A stretch of 64,000 nucleotides of DNA from positions 3,906,001 through 3,970,000 of the forward strand of contig NZ_CP066831.1 of the NCBI RefSeq assembly GCF_016598615.1, written 5' to 3'. The stretch is from Streptomyces liliifuscus. GTDB lineage: Bacteria; Actinomycetota; Actinomycetes; Streptomycetales; Streptomycetaceae. Made by a program: the position numbers and the translations under genes. The notes under the pieces are model-generated. The model did no database searches and was not told the DNA's origin. It was given only the letters and a program-made list of their open reading frames with translations. Each line of letters opens with the position of its first letter. The stretch's first letter is position 1. This document shows positions 43,660-51,969 of the stretch, in pieces.

Positions 43660-45064
43660 TCTTCCCCGGAAGGCGGTCACCCGAACCGCCAAGCTCGCCG
43701 CGCTACCGCTCGGCTTCGCCGGGCGGGCGACCTGGGGACTCGGCAAACGAATCGGCGGCAAGTCGGCCGAGCTCGTGGGTCGCGAGCTGCAACAGCGCAC
43801 GGCGGAGCAGCTTTTCAAGGTGCTCGGTGAGCTCAAGGGCGGAGCCATGAAGTTCGGACAGGCCATGTCCGTCTTCGAGTCGGCGCTGCCCGAGGAGGTC
43901 GCGGGCCCCTACCGCGCGGCGCTGACGAAACTCCAGGAAGCGGCCCCGCCGATGCCGACCCGCACGGTGCACTCCGTGCTGGCGGAGCGGCTCGGCGAGG
44001 ACTGGCACGACCTGTTCCTGGAGTTCGAGGACAAGCCCGCCGCGGCGGCCTCGATCGGCCAGGTGCACCGGGCGGTGTGGCACGACGGCCGGGAGGTCGC
44101 GGTCAAGGTGCAGTACCCCGGGGCGGGCGAGGCCCTGCTGTCCGATCTGAACCAGCTGAGCCGTTTTGCCCGCCTGCTGGGGCCGTTGATTCCCGGCATG
44201 GACATCAAGCCGCTCATCGCTGAGCTGCGCGACCGGGTGTCCGAGGAGCTCGACTACGCCCTGGAGGCACAGGCGCAGCGGGCGCACGCGGAGGAGTTCG
44301 CCGACGACCCGGATGTACTGGTGCCGGCGGTGGTCCACCAGTGCGAGCAGGTCCTGGTGACGGAGTGGATCGACGGGATCCCCCTGTCCGAGGTGATCAC
44401 CGACGGTACGCAGGAACAGCGCGACCGGGCAGGCCAGCTCCTGGCCCGCTTCCTCTTCTCCGGCCCGTCCCGCACCGGCCTGCTGCACGCGGACCCGCAC
44501 CCGGGCAACTTCCGTCTCCTGCCGGACGACGCAGAGGACGCCCAGGACCCTGAGGACCCCGAAGGCTCCGGCGGCAAGGGCGGCTGGCGGCTCGGCGTCC
44601 TGGACTTCGGCACGGTGGACCGCCTGCCGGGCGGCCTGCCCCCGACGATCGGCGACTCGCTCCGCATGACCCTCGACGGCGACGCCGAGGCGGTCTACGA
44701 CCTGCTCCGCGAGGAGGGCTTCGTCAAGGAGTCCATAGAACTCGACCCGGACGCCGTACTGGACTACCTGCTCCCCATTATCGAGCCGGCCCAGGCCGAC
44801 GAGTTCACCTTCACCCGCGGCTGGATGCGCAGCCAGGCGGCCCGCATCGCCGACCCCCGCTCCCCCGCACACCAACTCGGCAAACAGCTCAACCTGCCCC
44901 CGGCGTACCTCCTCATACACCGGGTGACCTTGAGCACCATCGGCGTGCTCTGCCAACTGGGAGCGACGGTACGACTGCGGGACGAACTGGAGGAGTGGCT
45001 GCCGGGGTTCGTACTGGAGGACGACGAGACACTGACGGAGGGCGACTCAGTGGCTGAGGCGTGA
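43652..45064 (+). CDS. AarF/ABC1/UbiB-family kinase-like protein
   Basis: The 470-residue protein has the family motif GGAMKFGQAMS near residue 65 (KxGQ), an Ala-rich AAAASIGQVHRA loop in place of a Gly-rich loop, REVAVKVQYPG, HADPHPGNF and LDFGTVD. In other bacteria the family supports quinone or lipid metabolism. GGAGGG precedes ATG 43652, which overlaps the end of the ThiF-like gene, so they are coupled. Confidence 0.9.
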   Translation: MSDLPRKAVTRTAKLAALPLGFAGRATWGLGKRIGGKSAELVGRELQQRTAEQLFKVLGELKGGAMKFGQAMSVFESALPEEVAGPYRAALTKLQEAAPPMPTRTVHSVLAERLGEDWHDLFLEFEDKPAAAASIGQVHRAVWHDGREVAVKVQYPGAGEALLSDLNQLSRFARLLGPLIPGMDIKPLIAELRDRVSEELDYALEAQAQRAHAEEFADDPDVLVPAVVHQCEQVLVTEWIDGIPLSEVITDGTQEQRDRAGQLLARFLFSGPSRTGLLHADPHPGNFRLLPDDAEDAQDPEDPEGSGGKGGWRLGVLDFGTVDRLPGGLPPTIGDSLRMTLDGDAEAVYDLLREEGFVKESIELDPDAVLDYLLPIIEPAQADEFTFTRGWMRSQAARIADPRSPAHQLGKQLNLPPAYLLIHRVTLSTIGVLCQLGATVRLRDELEEWLPGFVLEDDETLTEGDSVAEA

Positions 45065-45139
45065 GCTTGGGCTGCCGTTCTTTGAGCGGGAGGGGTGGAG
45101 GCGGGGGGAGGGGGGAGGGGCCCAAGAGGACTCCGGAGC

Positions 45140-45355
45140 TCACCACCAAGCCGAGTCCAGTCGGCCCTCGATCGCTCTGAGGTTGGCCCGGGCGCAGTTG
45201 TCGCAGATGTAGTGGCGGGCGCCGTTCTCCACGGAGAAGGTCCAGGTCAGTGGCGGGTCCTCTGATGTCGCGCCGCAGCGGGCGCACGCGATGGGCCGGG
45301 GCTCCGCGGTGGAGCCGTCGCTGTCACTGTCACTGTCCCCGGGAAGACTCGTCAC
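45140..45355 (-). CDS. small zinc-ribbon protein
   Basis: The 71-residue protein from GTG 45355 has an acidic Ser/Asp run, then CARC and CDNC separated by about 28 residues, a zinc ribbon. It ends LRAIEGRLDSAWW. Function unknown. It is convergent with the AarF gene. Confidence 0.7.
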   Translation of the reverse strand: MTSLPGDSDSDSDGSTAEPRPIACARCGATSEDPPLTWTFSVENGARHYICDNCARANLRAIEGRLDSAWW

Positions 45356-45403
45356 GTGGTGACGATAACTCCGGGATCCGCGGTTGGAGAGGCACAACGC
45401 ACC

Positions 45404-45435
45404 GCGGGGGCCGGTCCGTTCGGACCGGCCCCCGC
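45404..45435 (-). terminator. terminator of wblC operon
   Basis: A 15-bp perfect stem (45404-45418 with 45421-45435) with a 2-nt loop lies 38 bp past the last gene of the operon. Confidence 0.8.
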
Positions 45436-45472
45436 ATCAGCTGTTGCTTCTGTTGCCGTTGCGAAAACGGTT

Positions 45473-45796
45473 CTACTGCATGACCGCCATGGCCAGTGCG
45501 CGGCGGGCGCGGCGTGAGGCGCGCTCGGCACGGCGCTGCATGCGGCGCGCGGTCACCAGGCGCATCGCCCGGCGTTCCTGCTCCGCCTCATGCAGCCGGT
45601 CGTGCATATGCGCACGAGCCAGGGCTTCTGGGATGAGTTGCATCTCTCGGGTCCTGTTCTGGCGCGTGTCGTTCGCGCCGGTGGAGGTGAAGTCTGGGAT
45701 CGCGGAGCCGGCGGGCTCGCTGGTGGACGGCTTCATCGGGACCTGCTTCTTGGGGTCGTGCGTCAGGGGGCGATCGATCGTTCCTAGGGTGTTCAT
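45473..45796 (-). CDS. basic protein coupled to wblC
   Basis: The 107-residue protein has a polar N-terminus and a strongly basic helical C-terminal half (RRMQRRAERASRRARRALA). Its ATG overlaps the wblC stop by 4 bp. No domain is recognised. The basic helix would suit nucleic acid or ribosome binding, and the company of wblC suggests antibiotic response. Confidence 0.7.
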   Translation of the reverse strand: MNTLGTIDRPLTHDPKKQVPMKPSTSEPAGSAIPDFTSTGANDTRQNRTREMQLIPEALARAHMHDRLHEAEQERRAMRLVTARRMQRRAERASRRARRALAMAVMQ

Positions 45797-46161
45797 GCCG
45801 CAACCGGGTTCTTGCGCGGGCGGCCACGCGGCCGCTTCCGGGCGACAACGACGCCCTGGACGAAGAGCTCGCCGCCCCAGACGCCCCAGGGCTCACGCCG
45901 CTCCTTGGCGCCGGCGAGGCAGGCCTCGATCAGCGGGCAGGTGCGGCAGAGGGACTTGGCGTACTCGACGTCGGCCGGCGACTCCGCGAAGAAGACCTCC
46001 GGGTCGTACGAGCGGCAGGGGACAGGTACGCCGAGGTTCTCGATGGCGTCGTCGAGCGCGGTGAGCGCAGTGAGCGGGGTCAAGGTGGAGTCCTCCGTGA
46101 GGCCGGGCGGGGAGATCGTTTCGGAAGGCGGTACGGACGGGGCGTGCGCTTCGAGTTGCAC
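45793..46161 (-). CDS. wblC: WblC (WhiB7-type) redox-sensing antibiotic-resistance activator
   Basis: WblC/WhiB7 binds the primary sigma factor and activates ribosome-protection and drug-resistance genes. The 122-residue protein has the four Fe-S cysteines C49, C72, C75 and C81, the turn GVWGG at 93-97 and a C-terminal AT-hook RGRP at 112-115, the combination that identifies WhiB7. GTG 46161 has GAGGAAG upstream. It is preceded by a roughly 600-nt leader with an ORF and a terminator hairpin. Confidence 0.96.
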   Translation of the reverse strand: MQLEAHAPSVPPSETISPPGLTEDSTLTPLTALTALDDAIENLGVPVPCRSYDPEVFFAESPADVEYAKSLCRTCPLIEACLAGAKERREPWGVWGGELFVQGVVVARKRPRGRPRKNPVAA

Positions 46162-46278
46162 GATTGGTTCTTCCTCGTCTGGTCGTGCCGGCCGGTTGGC
46201 CGGTTGGCGGCTGGTACCGGGTTCTTTTCTTGTCCCGAGGCCCCTTCGCTCTGTCGTCCCTGGTCGGGGACAAACAGA

Positions 46279-46313
46279 AGGGCCGCGGATCCCGGGTGGG
46301 GTTCCGCGGCCCT
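46279..46313 (-). terminator. attenuator hairpin in wblC leader
   Basis: An 11-bp stem AGGGCCGCGGA/TCCGCGGCCCT (46279-46289 with 46303-46313) is followed on the minus strand by TCTGTTTGT. It lies between the leader ORF and wblC and would stop transcription unless translation changes the fold. A second small hairpin (46324-46332 with 46334-46342) overlaps the leader ORF stop. Confidence 0.75.
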
Positions 46314-46336
46314 GAAGGCGCCGGCCTGATCGTCGA

Positions 46337-46660
46337 TCAGGCTGGATCACTCCAGGGTTCAGGCCCACGGAAGGCCCACATCGTGTGGTGCGTCTGCTTG
46401 GCGGCTCCGGCACCGGTGGCTGCGAAGGCATAGGCCTGCGCCTGTGCCTCTACTGCTTCCAGTGCCTTCATCGGTCGCTCATTGCGCTCACGGACAGGGA
46501 GGCCCGAGAGAGACACGGAGGACGCCGGCCGGACGGCGGGAATGCCGGACAGACCGGTGCCCAGGTTCGAGAAGCCGAGCAGGCACGTGGAGACGACCGA
46601 GCGATCGGTCAATTTGACGGAGCTGACGGAGCTGACGGAGCTGCTGGTGGTGCTGATCAC
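46337..46660 (-). CDS. wblC leader ORF (regulatory upstream ORF)
   Basis: GTG 46660 follows a strong AGGAGG site (spacing 8), and the 107-codon frame ends 23 bp before the attenuator hairpin. whiB7/wblC genes are known to be controlled by ribosome-stalling leader ORFs, so this frame is most likely the sensor. The start is repetitive (SSVSSVSSVKL) and the end is MWAFRGPEPWSDPA, with two Trp codons near the stop. A shorter start at ATG 46471 lacks a ribosome site. Confidence 0.6.
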   Translation of the reverse strand: MISTTSSSVSSVSSVKLTDRSVVSTCLLGFSNLGTGLSGIPAVRPASSVSLSGLPVRERNERPMKALEAVEAQAQAYAFAATGAGAAKQTHHTMWAFRGPEPWSDPA

Positions 46661-46769
46661 TGGAATCGCCTCCTCTCGGCGTCTCTGGGACCGGGCGAGC
46701 CGGTCCGACGGTTATTAAGTACAGCACGGAACCAGGGCCTTCGAGAAGGCCGCCGTTTCCGTGCTTTAG

Positions 46770-46809
46770 AACCTATGGGGATTGCTGGGGCATGCGCAAA
46801 CTATTTTTT
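46770..46809 (-). promoter_or_regulatory. wblC promoter with upstream AT-rich tract
   Basis: On the minus strand TTGCGC (46794-46799) and TAGGTT (46770-46775) are 18 bases apart. A GAAAAAATAG tract lies immediately upstream of the -35, which is where WhiB7-type proteins place their AT-hook. This predicts autoactivation. Confidence 0.6.
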
Positions 46810-46822
46810 CGACGAGTTTGAA

Positions 46823-49027
46823 TCAGTCCTCGTCTGCGTCGTCCTCAAGTTCCTGACCTGCGCAGATGGCGAGTACGTCGGCCCCGTAGCGGTTGAGCTT
46901 GCGGGCGCGGACCCCTGGGATGCGGGACAGCTCGACCGGAGTGGACGGCACCGCTTCCGCGATGGCCATCAGGGTCTTGTCCGTGAAGACGCAGAAGTCC
47001 GGCTGCCCGCTGCGCTGCGCCTGGACGGCCCGCCAGTCGCGCAACCGCTCGTAGAGGCCCTCGTCCATGTCGGAGGGGCAGTCCTCGCAGCGCATCAGTT
47101 TCATCTCGCCGGCGTCGTTGAGGGTGCGGCCGCAGACCCGGCAGCGGGCGGGGGTGCGGTTCGCCCGTCGTGTGACGCCGGGGGCGCTGCCGGGAGCGCC
47201 GCGCTCGATGCCGCCCGAGCCGAGGGGGCCTGCGGTGCCGCCGCGGTTCGCCGTGGTGACGGAGCCGGGTCGCAGTCCGTCGAGGAAGCGGCTGGGCCGC
47301 CGGTTGGGGCGGCCGCCGGGTGAGCGGGACAGGGCCCAGGAGACGGAGAGGTGTTCTCTGGCGCGGGTGACGCCGACGTAGAGGAGGCGGCGCTCCTCCT
47401 CGATCTGTTCGTCGGTTTTCGCGTAGGTGATCGGCATCATGCCTTCGGCGACGCCGACCAGGAACACGACGTCCCACTCCAGGCCCTTGGCGGAGTGGAG
47501 GGAGGCGAGGGTGACGCCCTGGACGGTGGGGGCGTGCTGGGCGCCGGCGCGTTCGTCGAGTTCGGCCACGAGGTCGCCGAGGGTGGCGTCGGGTTTGGCG
47601 GCGGCGAAGTCCTGGGCCAGGTGGGCGAGGGCGGCGAGGGACTCCCAGCGCTCTCTGACGGCGCCGGAGCCCGCGGGGGGCTGGTGGGTCCAGCCGTCTC
47701 CTGACAGGACGGCTCGCACCTGCGAGGGCAGGTCGGGGGCGTCGTCGAGGAGTGAGTCGTTGCCTCCGAAGCGGGCTGCTCCGCGCAGGGCGTGGATGGC
47801 TCTCTTCACCTCGGGCCGGTCGAAGAAGCGCTCGGCTCCGCGCAGTTGGTAGGGCACCGCGACGTCGGCGAGGGCCTGTTCGTAGATCTCGGACTGTGAG
47901 TTCGTACGGAAGAGGATCGCGATCTCGCTCGCGGGGATGCCGGAGGCGATGAGGTCGCGGATGCGGCGGGCGGCGCCTTCTGCCTCGGCGGGTTCGTCGG
48001 TGTATTCGGTGTAGCCGGGTTCGGGGCCCGCGGTGCGCTGGGAGATCAGCTCCAGGCGGTGGTCGGCGGCGCGGCCGCGGGCCTGGGCGAGCAGGCCGTT
48101 GGCGAGGTGGACGACCTGGGGGGTGGAGCGGTAGTCGCGGACGAGTTTGACGACCGTGGCTCCGGGGTGGCGGGTGCGGAAGTCGAGGAGGTGGTCGGGG
48201 GTGGCGCCGGTGAAGGAGTAGATGGTCTGGCTGGCGTCGCCGACGACGCAGAGGCTGTCGCGCTCGCCGAGCCACAGTTCGAGGAGGCGCTGCTGGAGGG
48301 GGCTGACGTCCTGGTACTCGTCGACCACGAAGTGCTGGTACTGGGCGCGGACCGCTTCGGCGATGTCGTGCTGGTCCTGGAGGATGGCGACGGTCAGCAG
48401 CAGGACGTCTTCGAAGTCGATGACGCTGCGATCGCGTTTGAGGTCCTCGTACGCGGCGTAGAGCTGGGCGATCTCGGCGCGGTCTCGGGGGGCTTCGCGG
48501 CCGGCCTTGGCCGCGGCGGCGGCGTAGTCGGAGGGGACGGTCTGGGTGACCTTGGACCATTCGATCTCGGTGGTGACGTCCCGCAGCTCGCCGCGGTCGA
48601 GGCGGACGCGGCAGGCCGCCGCGGCGTCGGCGACGAGTTGGATCTTGCGGTCGACGATCCGGGGCAGGCTGCCTCCGACTGCTTTCGGCCAGAAGTACTG
48701 GAGCTGGCGCAGGGCGGCGGAGTGGAAGGTGCGGGCCTGGACTCCGGAGGCGCCGAGCTGGCGGAGGCGGCCGCGCATCTCTCCGGCGGCGCGGTTGGTG
48801 AAGGTGACGGCGAGCACGCTGGAGGGCTGGAGGATCCCGGCGCGTACTCCGTAGGCGATGCGGTGGGTGATGGCGCGGGTCTTGCCCGTACCGGCTCCGG
48901 CCAGCACGCATACCGGGCCGTGCAGGGCGGTGGCGACCTCGCGCTGCTCGGGGTCGAGCCCTTCCAGTACCGCGTCGGCCGTGTCAGGGGCCTGCGGGAA
49001 GAGGGTGGAATGCGTTGCTGCTGTCAC
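46823..49027 (-). CDS. uvrD2: UvrD2-type superfamily 1 helicase
   Basis: The 734-residue helicase has Walker A GAGTGKT near residue 50, VVDEYQDVSPLQQ as motif II, YVGVTRAREHLSVSW as motif VI, then a four-cysteine zinc segment (CRVCG ... CEDCP) and a C-terminal HRDC domain (about 655-720). The zinc-plus-HRDC tail distinguishes UvrD2 of actinobacteria from UvrD1/PcrA. It acts in DNA unwinding during repair. GTG 49027 is the likely start. Confidence 0.93.
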   Translation of the reverse strand: MTAATHSTLFPQAPDTADAVLEGLDPEQREVATALHGPVCVLAGAGTGKTRAITHRIAYGVRAGILQPSSVLAVTFTNRAAGEMRGRLRQLGASGVQARTFHSAALRQLQYFWPKAVGGSLPRIVDRKIQLVADAAAACRVRLDRGELRDVTTEIEWSKVTQTVPSDYAAAAAKAGREAPRDRAEIAQLYAAYEDLKRDRSVIDFEDVLLLTVAILQDQHDIAEAVRAQYQHFVVDEYQDVSPLQQRLLELWLGERDSLCVVGDASQTIYSFTGATPDHLLDFRTRHPGATVVKLVRDYRSTPQVVHLANGLLAQARGRAADHRLELISQRTAGPEPGYTEYTDEPAEAEGAARRIRDLIASGIPASEIAILFRTNSQSEIYEQALADVAVPYQLRGAERFFDRPEVKRAIHALRGAARFGGNDSLLDDAPDLPSQVRAVLSGDGWTHQPPAGSGAVRERWESLAALAHLAQDFAAAKPDATLGDLVAELDERAGAQHAPTVQGVTLASLHSAKGLEWDVVFLVGVAEGMMPITYAKTDEQIEEERRLLYVGVTRAREHLSVSWALSRSPGGRPNRRPSRFLDGLRPGSVTTANRGGTAGPLGSGGIERGAPGSAPGVTRRANRTPARCRVCGRTLNDAGEMKLMRCEDCPSDMDEGLYERLRDWRAVQAQRSGQPDFCVFTDKTLMAIAEAVPSTPVELSRIPGVRARKLNRYGADVLAICAGQELEDDADED

Positions 49028-49192
49028 CCCGCCATGCTGCCAGGTCGGCGGAGACGGGTGCGCCGGTTGTCCACAGGGAGGCGCTCGCAGTCGTACTAAT
49101 GCGGCAGGTGCCCGGCCCGACGGCGACGGCACCGCCCCTTTCACCGGGGCTGCCCTCCGCCGTGTGCACCGGCTCTCTCCCTTGCCGCGTAT

Positions 49193-49219
49193 GGGAATGG
49201 TGGCCAGGTCGCGTACGTT
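49193..49219 (+). promoter_or_regulatory. sigma-R promoter of mycoredoxin gene
   Basis: GGGAAT (49193-49198) and GTT (49217-49219) are exactly 18 bases apart, about 50 bp before the mycoredoxin start. It is identical in layout to the sigR promoter at 2883-2909. Confidence 0.85.
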
Positions 49220-49267
49220 CCATCACTGCGAAGACGTACTCCCCTGCAGCGAAGGAGCATGAGAGAC

Positions 49268-49510
49268 ATGCTGGGCACTGTGACGATGTACAGCACCACG
49301 TGGTGTGGCTACTGCCGCCGGTTGAAGGGCCAGATGGACCGCGAGGGCATCACGTACAACGAGATCAACATCGAGCAGGACCCAGCGTCCGCGGCCTTCG
49401 TGGAGAAGGCGAACGGCGGAAACCAGACGGTTCCCACCGTTCTCTTCCCGGACGGTTCGACGCTGACGAACCCTTCGCTGGCGCAGGTCAAGCAGAAGAT
49501 CGGCGCGTAG
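49268..49510 (+). CDS. mycoredoxin (glutaredoxin-fold, mycothiol-dependent)
   Basis: The 80-residue glutaredoxin-fold protein has the active site WCGYC (C13, C16), the TVPTVLFPDG cis-Pro loop and the small size of Mrx1. It reduces mycothiol mixed disulfides. ATG 49268 is preferred since its ribosome site is well spaced, though ATG 49259 is also in frame. A sigma-R promoter upstream links it to the SigR regulon. Confidence 0.9.
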   Translation: MLGTVTMYSTTWCGYCRRLKGQMDREGITYNEINIEQDPASAAFVEKANGGNQTVPTVLFPDGSTLTNPSLAQVKQKIGA

Positions 49511-49522
49511 TCGGTACGTGCT

Positions 49523-50470
49523 TCAGGCGGCCGCCCCGCGTGTCGGCAGGGGCTTGCCGTACCAGAGCTCGATCAGGCGGGCCGCAATCGAGATGCCGTA
49601 GGGAGGCAGGACCTCCCCGGACTCGAAGGCGGCCCGCAGGTCTTCGCGGGAGAACCAGCGGGCTTCCTGGATCTCCTCGCCGTCGACGTTGATCTCCGCC
49701 GAGGTGGCGCGGGCCATGAAGCCCAGCATGAGGCTGGAGGGGAAGGGCCAGGGCTGGCTGGCGATGTACTCGACCTCGCCGACGGTGATGCCGGCCTCTT
49801 CGAAGACCTCGCGGCGGACCGACTGCTCGATGGACTCGCCGGGCTCGACGAATCCGGCGAGGGTGGAGAACCGGCCTTCGGGCCAGTGGACCTGGCGGCC
49901 GAGGAGGATGCGGTCGTCGTGGTCGGTGACGGCCATGATCACGGCGGGGTCGGTGCGCGGGTAGTGCTCGGCGCCGCAGGCGGGGCAACGGCGGATGTGG
50001 CCGGCCGCCGCGATCACGGTGCGTTCGCCGCAGCGGGAGCAGAAGCGGTGCAGGCGCTGCCAGTTCTCCAGGGCGACCGCGTGCACCATGAGGCCGGCGT
50101 CGCGCTGTGAGAGGAGCAGGCCGGCTTCGCGCAGGCCGGCCGCGCGCGCGGACTGGTCGATGCGGCCCGGAAGGGCGTCCTTCTGGAGTGCGAAGTAGCT
50201 GACGCCGTCGTCGTCGGTGCCCAGGAAGTAGCGGTGTGCTTCGGTGAGGGGCGCTTCGAAGGACGGGGTCATGACGAGTTCGGTGGTGCCGTCCGCCGTC
50301 TCGTCGATGAGGACCTGGCCGCCGGAGACCACGAAGGCGCGGGTGGTGGGGTGGCTCCACGCCGCGGCGAGCCAGGCCTCGTCGAGCCGGTGGTGGGCGG
50401 CCCGGTCGATGCCGCTCGGGGCGGTGAGCGAGATGGGACGGTCGGCGGTGTGGTCGGTCCAGGTGGTCAC
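49523..50470 (-). CDS. nudC: NAD+ diphosphatase (NudC-type)
   Basis: NudC hydrolyses NADH and NAD-capped RNA. The 315-residue protein has the zinc knuckle CSRC ... CPAC, the Nudix box GFVEPGE ... REVFEEAG and the NADH-specificity motif SQPWPFPSS. GTG 50470 is preferred over ATG 50566 because of its GGAAG site and because the longer N-terminus is low-complexity. Confidence 0.94.
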   Translation of the reverse strand: MTTWTDHTADRPISLTAPSGIDRAAHHRLDEAWLAAAWSHPTTRAFVVSGGQVLIDETADGTTELVMTPSFEAPLTEAHRYFLGTDDDGVSYFALQKDALPGRIDQSARAAGLREAGLLLSQRDAGLMVHAVALENWQRLHRFCSRCGERTVIAAAGHIRRCPACGAEHYPRTDPAVIMAVTDHDDRILLGRQVHWPEGRFSTLAGFVEPGESIEQSVRREVFEEAGITVGEVEYIASQPWPFPSSLMLGFMARATSAEINVDGEEIQEARWFSREDLRAAFESGEVLPPYGISIAARLIELWYGKPLPTRGAAA

Positions 50471-50555
50471 GGGTGCTTCCAACTCCCCCGGTGGAACGGT
50501 TGTTTCGGCGGGTGGTTCAGCGGCTGTACGGCAGGGCGTCTGCGACGGGGCGTCT

Positions 50556-51959
50556 TCAGTGTGCATCGCGCCAGTTCTCGGCCAGGTCGCCCCACAGGTA
50601 GGCGGTGGTTTCGACGCCTTTGAGGAGGAGGTCGAGTTCGACCTTCTCGTTGGGTGCGTGCCAGCCGTCGGAGGGGACCGAGATGCCGAGGAACAGCACG
50701 GGTGCGGCGAGGACGTCCTGGAGGTCCGCGGCGGGCCCTGATCCTCCCTCGCGGGTGAAGCGGATCTCCTGCTCGAAGGCGCGCCCCATGGCGCGTGCGA
50801 CGGACTGCAGTGCCGGGTGGTCGAGGGGTGTGAGGCACGGGCGGGTGGCGGCGGCGAAGGTGATCTCGTGGCGGATTCCGGCGGGCAGCCGCTCGGCGGT
50901 CCAGGCGCGGACGATCTTCTCGATGTGGTCGGGGTCCTGTCCGGCGACGAGCCGGAAGGAGAGCTTCACCATGGCCGAGGAGGGGATGATCGTCTTGCTG
51001 CCGGGGCCTTGGTAGCCGCCTCCGATGCCGTTGACCTCTGCGGTCGGCCGGGCCCAGATCCGCTCCAGGGTGGTCCGTCCGGCCTCTCCGTGGGTGGCCG
51101 TCGACTTGGCGGTGCGCAGCCACTGCGCCTCGTCGAAGGGCAGTTCGGCGAAGAGTTCGCGCTCGCGGTCGGTGAGTTCGGTGATGCCTTCGTAGAAGCC
51201 GGGGACGGCCACGCGCGCGTGCTCGTCGTGCAGGTCCGCGACGAGGCGTGCCGCGGCGGTGGCCGGATTGGGTACGGCGCCGCCGAAGGCGCCGGAGTGG
51301 ATGTCCTGGTCGGGCCCGTGGAGCTCGATCTCGCACTCGGCGAGACCGCGCATGCCGGTGCACACGGTGGGAGTGTCCTCGGACCACATGCTGGTGTCGG
51401 AGACGATCACGGCGTCGGCGGTGAGGCGGTCCTGCCGCTCTTCGACGAGTGCGCGGAAGTGCGGGGAGCCGGACTCCTCCTCGCCCTCGATGAGCAGCTT
51501 CAGGTGGACGGCGGGGGCGGTGCGGCCGGTGGCGGCGAGGTGGGCGCGGACGCCGAGTGTGTGGAAGAACACCTGGCCCTTGTCGTCGGCGGCCCCGCGC
51601 GCGCGGAGGCGGTTTCCGCGGACGACGGGCTCGAAGGGGTCGGTGTCCCAGCCGTCCTCGCGGGCCGCGGGCTGTACGTCGTGGTGTCCGTAGACGAGGA
51701 CCGTGGGTGCCTGCGGGTCGTCGGAGGGCCATTCGGCGAAGACGGCGGGGGCGCCGGGCGTGGCCCAGACCTCGCAGGTCGGGAAGCCTGTCTCCTGGAG
51801 TTTGGCGGCGAGCCAGTCGGCGCTGCGCCGTACGTCCGCGGCGTGTTCGGGCTGGGCCGACACGGACGGGATGCGCAGCCACTCGGCGAGGTCGTCGAGG
51901 AAGGCTGCGCGGTGCTGCTCGATGTACGCGCGGACGGCGCTGTCCGGAGTCTTGCTCAT
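50556..51959 (-). CDS. M20-family dipeptidase
   Basis: The 467-residue zinc exopeptidase has VLVYGHHDVQPA, RGAADDKGQ, IEGEEESGSP and a dimerisation (lid) domain around 190-350, the layout of PepV/CNDP-like dipeptidases. It is cytosolic, with no signal peptide. It lies between nudC and adnB, all on the minus strand, but 85 bp separates it from nudC. Confidence 0.92.
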   Translation of the reverse strand: MSKTPDSAVRAYIEQHRAAFLDDLAEWLRIPSVSAQPEHAADVRRSADWLAAKLQETGFPTCEVWATPGAPAVFAEWPSDDPQAPTVLVYGHHDVQPAAREDGWDTDPFEPVVRGNRLRARGAADDKGQVFFHTLGVRAHLAATGRTAPAVHLKLLIEGEEESGSPHFRALVEERQDRLTADAVIVSDTSMWSEDTPTVCTGMRGLAECEIELHGPDQDIHSGAFGGAVPNPATAAARLVADLHDEHARVAVPGFYEGITELTDRERELFAELPFDEAQWLRTAKSTATHGEAGRTTLERIWARPTAEVNGIGGGYQGPGSKTIIPSSAMVKLSFRLVAGQDPDHIEKIVRAWTAERLPAGIRHEITFAAATRPCLTPLDHPALQSVARAMGRAFEQEIRFTREGGSGPAADLQDVLAAPVLFLGISVPSDGWHAPNEKVELDLLLKGVETTAYLWGDLAENWRDAH

Positions 51960-51969
51960 GGTCACGAGC

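Noticed and set aside
46471..46471. ATG 46471 as the wblC leader ORF start
   Set aside because: No ribosome site precedes it, while GTG 46660 has AGGAGG at good spacing.
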